The notes under the pieces were generated by a model. It saw nothing but the letters and a program-made list of their open reading frames with translations, did no database searches and was not told where the DNA came from. A stretch of 64,000 bases of DNA from Thiococcus pfennigii. GTDB lineage: Bacteria > Pseudomonadota > Gammaproteobacteria > Chromatiales > Chromatiaceae. Position numbers and translations under genes: made by a program. The stretch spans positions 60,063 through 124,062 of the forward strand of contig NZ_NRRW01000004.1 in NCBI RefSeq assembly GCF_016583835.1. The letters run 5' to 3'. Of this stretch, positions 54,418 to 62,938 are shown in pieces (positions within the stretch are counted from its first letter, which is position 1; each line of letters opens with the position of its first letter).

Positions 54418-55557
54418 ATGCCCTGCTTCGATCGACTGGAAGAGACCGCTGCCCTGTGGCAACAGCTTGCCGCCGGCCGCAACCTGCTGATGCTGGCGCC
54501 GCGGCGCATCGGCAAGACCGTGCTGCTCAATCACCTGTTCGCGACGGCCCCGGCCAACCGCTTCCGCGCCATCCTGCTCGATGTCGAGGGCTTGATGGAC
54601 GAGAAGGCGTTCTTCCGCGAGTGCTGCGCCTCGATCCAGGAGGAGCAGAGCACCGGGAAGCGGGTGATGGCGAGCTTCGCCCAACGCCTTTCCCAGTTGC
54701 TGCACGGCGGCGGCGCGCAGGCGGAGGAAGGCTGGCGCGGCCTGCTGGTGCGCACGGACTGGCAGGCCTTCGCCGAGGCCCTGCTCGATCACATCGACGA
54801 CCACCAGGACGACCCGCCCTGGGTGATCCTGGTCGACGAGCTGCCGGTCTTCCTGCAACGACTGCAGGAGCGCGACGGCGCCGCCGCCATTCGCGACTTC
54901 CTGTACTGGCTTCGCGGAATGCGGCAGAAGCACCGGCGTATCCGCTGGCTCTACGCCGGTTCCATCGGGCTCGATGGCGTCGCGCGCCGCCACCGCGTGG
55001 AGGGGGCGCTGAACGATCTGGACCCGTTTCAACTCGGGCCATTCTCGCCCGACACGGCGCGCGGCTTTCTCGCCGACCTCGCCGCGCGGCGCGGCCTGGC
55101 CTTGCGCGACGGCGCGGCCGATCGCGTGTGCGAGCGGCTCGGCTGGCTGTCGCCCTACTATCTCGAGCGCATCGCCGAAGATGCCTGCGCCCGCGCCGCG
55201 GCCGGCAGCGTGGTGGACCTGGGCCAGGTCGATGCGGCGATGGACCGGCTGCTGGACCTGGACAAACGCCTGTACTGGGCCAGTTGGCGCGAGCATCTGG
55301 ATCGCAACTTCCCCGAGCCGGACCGCGCGCGGCTCTATCGCGTCCTGGAGACCGTGGCCAAGGCCGACGCCGGTGCCGACACCGGCCTGCTGCTCGCGGC
55401 CCTGACCCGTGGCGATCAACTCGTCAGCGAGCTGGAGCTGCGCGACCTGCTCGACACCCTGTGCACCGACGGCTACCTGGTCCGCGCCGCCGATGGCCGC
55501 TACCGCTTCCAGATGCGGTTGCTGCGGGAGTGGTGGCTGCGCTTCGTCGTGCTCTGA
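54418..55557 (+). CDS. P-loop ATPase (AAA/STAND-like) without recognised partner domain
   Basis: A 379-residue ATPase of the archaeal-ATPase-like AAA group. Walker A is LAPRRIGKTVLL (about 25-36), Walker B is WVILVDELPVF and a sensor-like WLYAGSIGL follows. The C-terminal 150 residues look like a winged-helix and helical lid. ATG 54418 has GGAGG 5 bases upstream. It is followed 16 bases later by a second, larger ATPase, suggesting they are expressed together. Such genes often occur in defence or plasmid-like islands, but function is unknown. Confidence 0.8.
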   Translation: MPCFDRLEETAALWQQLAAGRNLLMLAPRRIGKTVLLNHLFATAPANRFRAILLDVEGLMDEKAFFRECCASIQEEQSTGKRVMASFAQRLSQLLHGGGAQAEEGWRGLLVRTDWQAFAEALLDHIDDHQDDPPWVILVDELPVFLQRLQERDGAAAIRDFLYWLRGMRQKHRRIRWLYAGSIGLDGVARRHRVEGALNDLDPFQLGPFSPDTARGFLADLAARRGLALRDGAADRVCERLGWLSPYYLERIAEDACARAAAGSVVDLGQVDAAMDRLLDLDKRLYWASWREHLDRNFPEPDRARLYRVLETVAKADAGADTGLLLAALTRGDQLVSELELRDLLDTLCTDGYLVRAADGRYRFQMRLLREWWLRFVVL

Positions 55558-55573
55558 CGGGAGGGCCTCGGTC

Positions 55574-58186
55574 ATGGGCGAACTGCTGGAGCTCGCGGTC
55601 TACAACCCGGCCATCCTGAGCGACCAGGCCTTCCTGAACGGCTTCGTCGCCCGCCAGGCCCTCGCCGAGCGGCTGTTGCAGCGGCTCGGCGAGACCACTG
55701 CCGACGGGCTCGCGACCCATCATCTGATCCTCGGCCAGCGTGGCATGGGCAAGACGAGCCTGCTGCGGCGCCTCGCGCTCGGGGTGCGCGACGACCCGCG
55801 CCTGGCCGCGGTCCTGCTGCCGCTCCGTTTTCGCGAGGAGCAGTACAACGTGCACAACCTGCGCGTGTTCTGGCTCAACTGCCTGGATGCGCTGGGGGAC
55901 TGGCTCGAACAGCGCGGCGAGGTCAGCAAGGCCGCCGCCCTGGATCGGGACGTGGCGCGGCTCGGCCCTGGTGTCGGTCAGGACGCACCCGATGCGGACC
56001 CCGAGGGGGACGCCGCACTGGAGACCTTCACCCGCTGGACCCGGGCCGAAGGTCGGCGGCCCCTGCTGCTGCTGGACAACCTGGACATCATCCTGAACGG
56101 CCTGGCTCGGCAGCAATGGCGCCTGCGCAAGGAGCTGCAGCGCCCCGGCGGCATCCTGGTCGTCGGTGCCGCCACCGGTTGGCTGGAGGCGACCGAGGCG
56201 CCGGGCTCGGCCTTCTACGATTTCTTCCAGATCACCTTGTTGGAGCCCCTGTCCGCCGACGAAATGCTCACCTGTCTGCGCCGGCTCGCGGCCCAGCGCG
56301 GCGAGCCGGGGCGCGCGGTGCTCCAGCTGCTCGCGACCGACCCCGGCCGCATCCGCGCGCTGCATGACCTCACCGGCGGCAATCCGCGCACCCTGACCCT
56401 GCTCTATCTGCTCCTCGAGACGGACACCGGCGGCGATGCGCTGACCGATCTCGACCGGCTGCTGGATCAGGTCAGCGTCTTGTACAAGGCGCGGATCGAG
56501 GACCTGGCGCCTCAGTCCCGTGCGGTACTCGATGCCGTCGCGCTGGCCTGGGACCCGGTGCTGGCTGCCGAGGTCGCCCGCGCATCCGGCCTGGAGACCA
56601 AGACGGTCTCGGCACAGCTGACGCGGCTGGAGCGCGACGGCATCCTGCAGAAGGTCAGCGTCTCGCGCAGCCATCGGGACGCCTTTCAACTCGCCGAGCG
56701 CTTCTTCAATATCTGGTACCTGATGCGCCACGGCCCGCGCCGCCAGCGCGTCCGGCTGCGTTGGCTCAGCGCCTTTCTGCGCGGCTTCTACAGCCCGGTC
56801 CAACTGCGCGAGCGCGCCCGGTCGCTGCTGAGCGGCGCCGAGGGGGCGGGCCTAGAGCGCGGGCAATACCTGGTGGCCCTGAGCGACGCGGAGGACGAGC
56901 CCGCCTGGCGCCGGGCGCTGGCGCTGCAAGCCGAGCGCGAAATCGCCGCCGATCTGGCGCGCAGCGGCAAGCGGCTCGCCGACATCGGCGACCTGAGCGA
57001 CCTGCCCCGCCCGGAGACGGCCGAGGACTGGGATCTGCACGGACTCCTGCTGCGAGGGCAGCTTGGGCGGCCCGACGAGGCCGAGGCGGCCTATCGCACC
57101 GCGGTGCGGCTGGACCCGCAATACGGCTCGGCGTGGCGGCACCTCGGCACCCTGCTGAGCGCTCAGGGCCGCTACGAGGAGGCGGAGGCGGCCTTGCGGA
57201 CGGCCATCGGCTGCGGCTCGGGCTGGTGGGCATGGATCGACCTGGCGGGGCTGCTGCTGCGGACCAATCGGCTCGCCGAGGTCGAGTCCGTCTATCGCGA
57301 TGCCCTCGACCGCAACCCCGAGGACCCGCTCGCCTGGGGGGCGCTCGGCAACCTGCTCGCCCAGGATCCAGGGCGAGCCCCGGATGCCGAGGCGGTGCTG
57401 CGCCGGGCGACGGGCCTGGATCCGGCAAACCCGTATCACCCGAAAAACCTCGGCCAGCTTCTCATGCAATCCGGTCGACTCGACGACGCGGAAGTGGTGC
57501 TGCGAGGAGCGGTCAGGCAGCATCCATCGGCGCCGACCTGGGGCACCCTCGGCTACCTGCTGCTCTATTTCCGCGAGCAGCTGGATGAGGCCAGGGAGGC
57601 CTACCTGAAGGCCCGCGATCTGGATCCGACGGACGTAACCGTGGTCAGCAATCTGCTGGCCATCGCGCTGTTGAACGATGACGCAGAGCCAGTTGCGGAC
57701 ACCGACTTCAACGCCATTATCGGCCGCCACCCCGCGAGTGGCGCCAACCTGCTGCGGGCACTGCGGGGGCTCGTGCGCAACGACCTGCCCGCGGCCGCGG
57801 ACGGCTTCGCGGCGGCCTTGAGCGACCCGGACGGCGAGGCGCTGACCCTGTACCAGGGCTTCGTGCTGCTTCTGCTGCGCGAAGCCGCGCGGCGAGGCCA
57901 TGGGGATGCGCTGCTCGCCGCCCTGCGCGCGCGCGGCATCGGCGACACCCACTGGCCGCTGGTGGCCGCCTACGACGCCTATCTGCACGGCGAGGCCCGG
58001 CTCGCGGATGCGAACCCCGAGGTGCGCATCGCCGCCCGGCGCATCTTCGACTGGCTCGATGCCCCGCGCCGAGGCGGCGCAGGCGACGGCCGACCCGGGC
58101 CGACCAGACGCGCCGGCGCTCCACGCCAGCCACCTCGTCAGGCGGGCCAGCGGCCGCCCGCCGGCAATCCTGAACAGGCTCGCTGA
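55574..58186 (+). CDS. P-loop ATPase with C-terminal TPR region
   Basis: An 870-residue STAND-like protein. Residues 1-380 are an ATPase with Walker A LGQRGMGKTSLL (about 55-66), Walker B PLLLLDNLDIIL, and a winged-helix part (ARASGLETKTVSAQLTRLERDGILQK). From about 480 on come TPR-like repeats (EAEAAYRTAVRLDPQYGSAWRHLGTLLSAQGRYEEAEAALR). This ATPase-wHTH-TPR order is that of signal-sensing STAND proteins. The ATG at 55574 is chosen over an upstream Met that lies inside the previous gene. Confidence 0.82.
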   Translation: MGELLELAVYNPAILSDQAFLNGFVARQALAERLLQRLGETTADGLATHHLILGQRGMGKTSLLRRLALGVRDDPRLAAVLLPLRFREEQYNVHNLRVFWLNCLDALGDWLEQRGEVSKAAALDRDVARLGPGVGQDAPDADPEGDAALETFTRWTRAEGRRPLLLLDNLDIILNGLARQQWRLRKELQRPGGILVVGAATGWLEATEAPGSAFYDFFQITLLEPLSADEMLTCLRRLAAQRGEPGRAVLQLLATDPGRIRALHDLTGGNPRTLTLLYLLLETDTGGDALTDLDRLLDQVSVLYKARIEDLAPQSRAVLDAVALAWDPVLAAEVARASGLETKTVSAQLTRLERDGILQKVSVSRSHRDAFQLAERFFNIWYLMRHGPRRQRVRLRWLSAFLRGFYSPVQLRERARSLLSGAEGAGLERGQYLVALSDAEDEPAWRRALALQAEREIAADLARSGKRLADIGDLSDLPRPETAEDWDLHGLLLRGQLGRPDEAEAAYRTAVRLDPQYGSAWRHLGTLLSAQGRYEEAEAALRTAIGCGSGWWAWIDLAGLLLRTNRLAEVESVYRDALDRNPEDPLAWGALGNLLAQDPGRAPDAEAVLRRATGLDPANPYHPKNLGQLLMQSGRLDDAEVVLRGAVRQHPSAPTWGTLGYLLLYFREQLDEAREAYLKARDLDPTDVTVVSNLLAIALLNDDAEPVADTDFNAIIGRHPASGANLLRALRGLVRNDLPAAADGFAAALSDPDGEALTLYQGFVLLLLREAARRGHGDALLAALRARGIGDTHWPLVAAYDAYLHGEARLADANPEVRIAARRIFDWLDAPRRGGAGDGRPGPTRRAGAPRQPPRQAGQRPPAGNPEQAR

Positions 58187-58802
58187 GAGCGGCAAGGGGC
58201 AGGGCGTCGACAAACGCCAGATCCGCGCCATGGTGCGAGGCCGAGCTCCCAAGGAGTTTCCGCACCTCGTGCGTGTCGTCGAGGACACCAGGCAGCGGCG
58301 CCCGGATGCAGTGCCGGTTGCGGCAAAGCGGGCGGAAGAGCGTGCCCAACGCGCTCCGGCGAAGTTGCCGGGGCGAGCCGCCGGCGGGCAAGAGCGTCGA
58401 CCCAGTTTCCGCGAAGCGGCCGAGGATGCCGCTTGTCTGCCCGAATGCCGTTGCCAGCTTTTGCCGAGCGCGCCAGCTTCGTAGCATGCCAACGATGAGC
58501 ATCTCCCACCTGGTCTCGCCGGCCACCGCCTCGCGGAGATCGCAATGCGCGATCGACCAACTGCGCTGCCTTACGGAACCAAGGCGATGCGTCCGGTTGC
58601 CCGATTGTCGCCACTTTGGGGGCGAAGACCGCTTGCGACCCCGAGCGGCCAGTCGGCCTATGGCGTGCAGTGACCGGTCCGCATCCGTCACCTGACGTTC
58701 TGTTGGGCTTGCTCGCGTCAAGCAGTCCAAGACTCGCGCCTTGCGGAAACTGCTTGAATGGCCTAAGGTCGGCCGATGTAGGACATCCCCCAAAGGCAAT
58801 CG
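58187..58802. other. Intergenic stretch with decayed-looking sequence
   Basis: About 615 bases without a convincing gene. It contains one copy (58627-58648) of a short dispersed motif GACCGCTTGCGACC..GAGCGG that recurs at 59742 and 61282. The remaining sequence may be gene remnants. Confidence 0.45.
58627..58648 (+). repeat. Dispersed 22-bp motif, copy 1
   Basis: GACCGCTTGCGACC followed by GAGCGG after two bases. A 21/22 match lies at 61282-61303 and a partial one at 59742-59759, all in the gene-poor strip between the ATPases and the integron cassettes. Confidence 0.6.
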
Positions 58803-59075
58803 ATGCGCGAAGTCGTCTCCATCCGGGAAGCCAATCAGCACCTTTCGCGTTACCTGGAGCGGGTCGAGCAGGGTGCCGAGATCATCATCACCCGGCGCGG
58901 CAAGGCCATCGCTCGCCTGCTGCCCATCGAGGCTCAGCCACACTTGTCCGATGCCCAGCGTGCCGCGCGCGAGCGTCTGCGGGAACGGATGACTCGCGGC
59001 TATGCGCTCGGCGGGGCTCGCGTCGATCGAGAGGTCCTCCACGAGCGCGATCGGGACCAAGAGCCGGACCGATGA
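58803..59075 (+). CDS. Phd/YefM-family antitoxin of a PIN toxin module
   Basis: A 90-residue antitoxin. The N-terminal Phd fold has VVSIREANQHLSRYLERVEQGAEIIITRRGKAIARLLPI. The C-terminal charged tail would thread into the toxin. ATG 58803 is used. The last four bases overlap the toxin start (ATGA), the usual toxin-antitoxin coupling. Confidence 0.88.
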   Translation: MREVVSIREANQHLSRYLERVEQGAEIIITRRGKAIARLLPIEAQPHLSDAQRAARERLRERMTRGYALGGARVDREVLHERDRDQEPDR

Positions 59076-59512
59076 AGGCGCAGCGCTTCAGCGTCGACAC
59101 CAACATCCTCATCTACAGCATCGACGTCGACGCGGGTACGCGGCACGAGCAGGCCCAGGCCGTGATGGACAGACTGCCCGATGCGGATTGCGTGCTGACC
59201 CTCCAAGCCCTCGCCGAGTTTTTCCATGCCGTCACGCGCAAGGACAAGATGCCGGCGGCAGACGCGGCCGCCATGGTGCATGACTGGATGGAGCTCTTTC
59301 CGCTGGCCGTTGCCGATGGTCGCACCCTGAGCGGAGCCATCCGCCTGAAGGAAGCGGATAGCTTCGCCCTCTGGGATGCCATGCTGGTCGAGGCGGCCCG
59401 CGCCTCAGGGGTGACCCGTCTGCTTTCGGAAGACATGCAGGACGGCCGCATGGTCGGTGCACTTCGCATCGAAAACCCGTTCAAGGAGGGCTTCGACCTG
59501 GGTCTGGATTGA
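59072..59512 (+). CDS. PIN-domain toxin (VapC-like ribonuclease)
   Basis: A 146-residue PIN nuclease with the acidic catalytic set: SVDTNILIYS (Asp about 9), LAEFFHAVTRKD (Glu about 50), and SFALWDAMLVEAA with the late Asp. VapC proteins cleave specific RNAs. It pairs with the Phd-type antitoxin just upstream. ATG 59072 is fixed by the 4-base overlap. Confidence 0.9.
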   Translation: MKAQRFSVDTNILIYSIDVDAGTRHEQAQAVMDRLPDADCVLTLQALAEFFHAVTRKDKMPAADAAAMVHDWMELFPLAVADGRTLSGAIRLKEADSFALWDAMLVEAARASGVTRLLSEDMQDGRMVGALRIENPFKEGFDLGLD

Positions 59513-59540
59513 CCTGGGTCGGTCGAGCCCAGTCGTATCC

Positions 59541-59786
59541 ATGTCCCAGCATCCCCTCTTCGACGTCACGCCCGAGCACATCCTCGCACTCGACGACGAG
59601 GGTCTGCGCCTTCTGATCGCCCAGCTCGGCAAAGCCGATCTCCGGCGCCGGCGTCTCCCGGTAAGCGCCGTGCTTTACGGCGGCAATCAGATCGCCGCCG
59701 ATGGCGGGATCGATGTCGGCGTCGGCTGCATAGCGGCCAGGGACCGCTTTCGACCCAGACCTGCGCCGCTCGGCGTCGAGTCCTGA
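59541..59786 (+). pseudogene. Truncated N-terminus of a larger unknown protein
   Basis: MSQHPLFDVTPEHILALDD through YGGNQIAADGGIDVGVG reads as the start of a longer protein, with the look of a restriction/ATPase-associated N-terminal domain. After about 63 residues the frame runs into GCIAARDRFRPRPA, which is the dispersed GACCGCTT motif, and stops at 81 residues. I treat it as a gene fragment interrupted by repeat sequence. Confidence 0.55.
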
Positions 59787-60049
59787 GCGACCGCTCCGGA
59801 CGCATAGCTGTCATGCTCGATCCCGGCGCCGAGACCACCAGATCCCCCAAACCAGCCGCTGGTCGCCTGCAACTCTCAAAGTACGAGACGTTCCCATGCA
59901 AGTTATTTCGAGCCTCGGCACGGCAGAAATCGAAAAATGGTGGACCGTGATTGAGGTACGGCTTCGAGACCCGAGTCTGCGGAGCAACAACATTGACAGA
60001 GACCCTATTGCGTGCTCGACTGAGTGCAAAATAAAGTACCGGAGCCGCC
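59787..60049. other. Intergenic stretch before the second toxin-antitoxin module
   Basis: About 260 bases of lower GC. A TTGACA at 59994-59999 and AT-rich sequence near 60030 could serve as promoter parts for the following antitoxin gene, but spacing is not consensus. No gene recognised. Confidence 0.4.
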
Positions 60050-60319
60050 GTGAACAGCATTCCAGCCCAAGACATCAAGCGCCGCGGGATCTCCGTCGTC
60101 GATGAGGCGCTTCGCGACGGCCCGGTTCATGTCATCAAGAACAACCGCCCGAGCTATGTCGTGCTCACGGAAGCGGCCTATGCAGAGCTCTTGGAAAGCT
60201 CCCACGATGCGGCCAGGGCACGTTTGCGGGAGTCCCTGAACGACTTGGAGACCGGTCGAACGAGCCGCTACGAGAACGCCGATGCCTTGATGAAGGCCCT
60301 CGACGCCGACGAATCATGA
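60050..60319 (+). CDS. Phd/RelB-like antitoxin
   Basis: An 89-residue antitoxin starting at GTG 60050 with GGAG 5 bases upstream. IPAQDIKRRGISVVDEALRDGPVHVIKNNRPSYVVLTEAAYAELLE is a Phd-type DNA-binding fold. The C-terminal helices bind the toxin. It overlaps the toxin gene by 4 bases (ATGA). Confidence 0.88.
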   Translation: MNSIPAQDIKRRGISVVDEALRDGPVHVIKNNRPSYVVLTEAAYAELLESSHDAARARLRESLNDLETGRTSRYENADALMKALDADES

Positions 60320-60594
60320 GCTTCGCGCTGGTCACGACCCAGCATCTCGAGCGTCGCGCACGCAAGTTGTTGCGCAAGCATCCCGATCTTCGCCAAGCCC
60401 TGCGGGACACCCTCGACGATCTCTGCCGAGATCCCTTCCAACCGAAGCTCAAGCTACATCCGCTCTCCGGCAATCTGAGCAGAATCCAGGCTGTCAGCCT
60501 GACCTACTCATACCGAGTGACCCTGCTGGTGAGGGTGACCGAACAGGAGATCGTCCTGCTCGACATCGTCACTCACGACGAGGTCTACCGTTGA
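60316..60594 (+). CDS. RelE/YafQ-family mRNA-interferase toxin
   Basis: A 92-residue RelE-fold toxin. TQHLERRARKLLRKHPDLRQAL is the N-terminal helical hairpin. LHPLSGNLSRIQAVSLTYSYRVTLLV is the beta-sheet core with basic catalytic-face residues. IVLLDIVTHDEVYR is the final strand with the typical His-Asp-x-VY end. It forms a module with the preceding antitoxin. Confidence 0.9.
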   Translation: MSFALVTTQHLERRARKLLRKHPDLRQALRDTLDDLCRDPFQPKLKLHPLSGNLSRIQAVSLTYSYRVTLLVRVTEQEIVLLDIVTHDEVYR

Positions 60595-60671
60595 AGATCT
60601 CCGCCAAGGACATCAAGCTTTCGGCGGCCCGCTCGGTGTCCGGACTTAGGAGCAAGGCCCTACCGGCAGGC

Positions 60672-60962
60672 TCAGACACGAATCGCCTCGCGCTCGATGT
60701 GAGGAACCAACTCTCGGCGCAATGCCTTGCGAGTGACCAGATCAACGAGGCGCCCAAGAAGGACTTCGAGATAGAACTGGACGCCGAAGTAGCGTTGCGA
60801 GGTTGAGGGCCCATCGAAGACGACTAGGATGTCGATGTCGCTGTCCACTCGCTCATCGCCACGAACGGTCGACCCGCAGAGCGCCAGCTCGGAGGCACCG
60901 AAGCGTCGAGCCAGATCCGCCTTATGCTCGGCTAGAAGCTTCAGCGTTTGGTCACGGTTCAC
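60672..60962 (-). CDS. Orphan MNT-type nucleotidyltransferase
   Basis: A 96-residue minimal nucleotidyltransferase (MntA-like). The motif CGSTVRGDERVDSDIDILV has the GSx10DxD active site, and LVDLVTRKALRRELVPHIEREA is the conserved end. Start GTG 60962. Such antitoxins usually modify a HEPN toxin encoded next door, but no HEPN gene adjoins it. A HEPN-like gene exists 2 kb away in the integron array. It is convergent with the RelE toxin gene. Confidence 0.85.
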   Translation of the reverse strand: MNRDQTLKLLAEHKADLARRFGASELALCGSTVRGDERVDSDIDILVVFDGPSTSQRYFGVQFYLEVLLGRLVDLVTRKALRRELVPHIEREAIRV

Positions 60963-61381
60963 GTTTGCACCCGTACAGCAGGAGCAGAAGCTCGGTTTCG
61001 CGCCTCAGGGGCGGTGATTGGATCAAGATGCCCTGTCCCAAGCCTAGCATGGGACGCCCTGGGTCACCTCATCCGTGCGCAGGAGTCCGCCTACGGGCAC
61101 ATCGCCGCCCATCCCGACAACATCTACCACCGCCGACAAGGCAACCGATCGTCGTCCTCGCAATCTTTCATGGCCAGCGCGACCCCACCATCCGGCAGCG
61201 CAGGCCCTGAACGCGAGTACCCCCGTACTGGCCGACTCTCCAGCCTCTGAGATGGCCCTTGCCTCGCTGAGGCTGCCGAAGGACCGCTTGCGACCCAGAG
61301 CGGACATAAACGTCGCGTTAACCCGCGCTTGACGGCGACGACCGGAGCGGTAGCGAAGGGAGGAAGCGGTCAAGCGTCGGC
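60963..61381. other. Intergenic stretch at the edge of the cassette array
   Basis: About 420 bases. It includes the second full copy of the dispersed 22-bp motif at 61282-61303. It also includes a long imperfect inverted repeat at 61315-61390 (GCGTTAA...GCTTGAC / GTCAAGC...TTAAACGC) that may be a further attC-like site. No gene recognised. Confidence 0.45.
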
Positions 61382-61444
61382 ATTAAACGCTTTGTTCAGA
61401 TCGTCGCCCGCTTCGCTCAGACGATCTAACCTTATTCGTTAGCT
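61382..61444 (-). repeat. attC-like site after the SIR2 gene
   Basis: Starts with AGCTAAC just after the SIR2 stop codon and ends at GTTTAAT (minus strand). The stem GTTAGATCGTC / GACGATCT.GAAC carries an extra unpaired base as attC sites do. The right boundary is uncertain, because a second inverted repeat continues to about 61315. Confidence 0.65.
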
Positions 61445-61447
61445 GAA

Positions 61448-62236
61448 TCATTGGAACCGCTCCAGGAACGTAGTTAGCGCCTCTTGTGGATCGTCTAGGT
61501 CCGATACCACAACTTTGATCTCCCACTGTTCAAGAATTGCCTCCTGAACGGGATTAGGGCGGTTAGTAAAAAAGTACGATTTCGGCTGTACGCCCTTTCG
61601 CTTTTCAGAACGCCATAGCTTCGCGAGCTTGTAAAACAGGTAGCGGAGATTAACGTCCGAAAGGCTATACCCGACAAAGAGAACTGATTTTCCCAGCACA
61701 TCCGATCTAAGTTTTATATCAAGGGGCGTTTCAAATTCCAGGCGCTCAAAGTACGCAGACTCATCTAGTACGATGCTATCGTCGTCATCGAAGTCACCGT
61801 GAAACTTAATGATTTGCGGGACCCCATCTCTAATGGTCGGTATGTCCGAAACGCCAGCGACCTTGATGTATCGCCTGGAGTAGAAATCGAAGGAATGTTC
61901 CAACCAGCGGTCATAATTGGTTGTATAAATCATTGGGAAGTGCGCTTTGGCGATGAGCTCATGAACTTTGGACTTCGTGATATCGACTGAAGTGGAATGC
62001 CAATTGGTATCCATCCAGCTACGCAAAGGCCCGATACTTCCCTTCTTTAAGCGGTAGTATTCGGCTAACGCGAGGCTGTCCCCAAAGGACTTATAGATCG
62101 CGGGGTCGTATCCCAGCTCGATAGCGATGTGATCGATTAGCTCCGACCAAGTAGGCAAGCCAAGATTCTTCGACACCCCAGCGCCGACGAAGAGAATGAC
62201 GTTCCCATCTCTATATGAAGATATGAGTTCTTCCAT
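61448..62236 (-). CDS. SIR2-like NADase, KomC-like effector candidate
   Basis: A 262-residue SIR2-family protein. NAD-site GAGVS (18-22), catalytic Asn in TTNYD (105-109), catalytic His in KFHGD (144-148) and GYSLSD (189-194) are all present, so NAD+ hydrolysis is plausible. It shares one base with the HAM1-like stop (TGATG) and ends 4 bases before an attC site. Stand-alone SIR2 domains paired with a sensor are typical abortive-infection effectors. The pairing with HAM1 matches the KomB-KomC pair of the Kongming system. No helicase or Argonaute partner is near. Confidence 0.85.
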   Translation of the reverse strand: MEELISSYRDGNVILFVGAGVSKNLGLPTWSELIDHIAIELGYDPAIYKSFGDSLALAEYYRLKKGSIGPLRSWMDTNWHSTSVDITKSKVHELIAKAHFPMIYTTNYDRWLEHSFDFYSRRYIKVAGVSDIPTIRDGVPQIIKFHGDFDDDDSIVLDESAYFERLEFETPLDIKLRSDVLGKSVLFVGYSLSDVNLRYLFYKLAKLWRSEKRKGVQPKSYFFTNRPNPVQEAILEQWEIKVVVSDLDDPQEALTTFLERFQ

Positions 62237-62790
62237 CAAGCGTGTGCCTTCTTCAGGAAATCGGAGAACTCATCAAAGGCTCGGCGTCTCATGGATATTT
62301 CGTTCTTTTCTGCCCCTAACTCGGCGAATGTTTTGTTGTAGCCGTCGGGGATAAAAACGCAATCCCATTGGAAGGCCCTATTACCTTTCGGTTCTTGCGC
62401 TATCCTGCCGCCGATTTCTCCCGTGAATGTATGTATTTTTCGACCGTCGCAGTACGCGATAACTGTCTTCGCCGTCAGAGTAGGGGGATCGAGCTTACCG
62501 AGTAGTTCCGAGAATCTGTCCGCCTGCAGCTTGTCCCACAACACCTGCGTTAAGCCTCCGGGAAATCCTTTAAGAGTGTCGATATAAAGCCCAGTGTGCT
62601 CGATGAAAACCGGTCTTCCGATTATGTGAAACGCTTTTATAGCCTTGTCGCGTACGATGGCGTCGATATCTTCGGTTTGGATCTCGTGGATTTCGATCGG
62701 GGCGTGGACAACGGATATCCCTGTCCCTTCGAGAATAGCTGCCACTTCTTCTGCTTTATGTGGGTTTTTTGTTAGGAATCGAAGCTTCAC
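62236..62790 (-). CDS. HAM1/RdgB-like nucleotide-binding protein, KomB-like candidate
   Basis: A 184-residue HAM1 (ITP/XTP pyrophosphatase fold) protein. Substrate motif [11 protein letters not shown] (6-16), [12 protein letters not shown] (67-78) and FQWDCVFIP are conserved. Two key positions differ: the acidic pair normally ED before the GL motif reads EH (64-65), and the SHR base-site motif reads SMR (166-168). It may bind but not hydrolyse nucleotides. Start GTG 62790 (KLRFLTKN) is preferred over an earlier TTG lying inside attC. It is in one cassette with the SIR2 gene. Confidence 0.85.
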   Translation of the reverse strand: MKLRFLTKNPHKAEEVAAILEGTGISVVHAPIEIHEIQTEDIDAIVRDKAIKAFHIIGRPVFIEHTGLYIDTLKGFPGGLTQVLWDKLQADRFSELLGKLDPPTLTAKTVIAYCDGRKIHTFTGEIGGRIAQEPKGNRAFQWDCVFIPDGYNKTFAELGAEKNEISMRRRAFDEFSDFLKKAHA

Positions 62791-62831
62791 GCCGTGACAC
62801 CATTTCCAGAGCGATGAAATTGGGTTGATAC

Positions 62832-62938
62832 AGCTAACGTTCAGAATAACGCGACCCAAGCCGTGCTGGCGCGAAAGCTTGACATTTTGCGCGAACGGTG
62901 CGCGCGGTTTGGGGTCGCAGTTTATTCGCTTGTTGGGC
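62832..62938 (-). repeat. attC site between the HEPN-like and HAM1/SIR2 cassettes
   Basis: A 107-bp site on the minus strand from GCCCAAC (62938-62932) to GTTAGCT (62838-62832). Inner arms GAATAAACTGCGACCC and GGGTCGCGTTATTC pair with a small internal mismatch. It overlaps the last 17 bases of the upstream CDS, as is common for cassettes. Confidence 0.85.

Noticed and set aside
62791..62859. Upstream TTG start for the HAM1-like gene
   Set aside because: It lies inside the attC site and the added residues do not belong to the HAM1 fold; GTG 62790 fits the family start.
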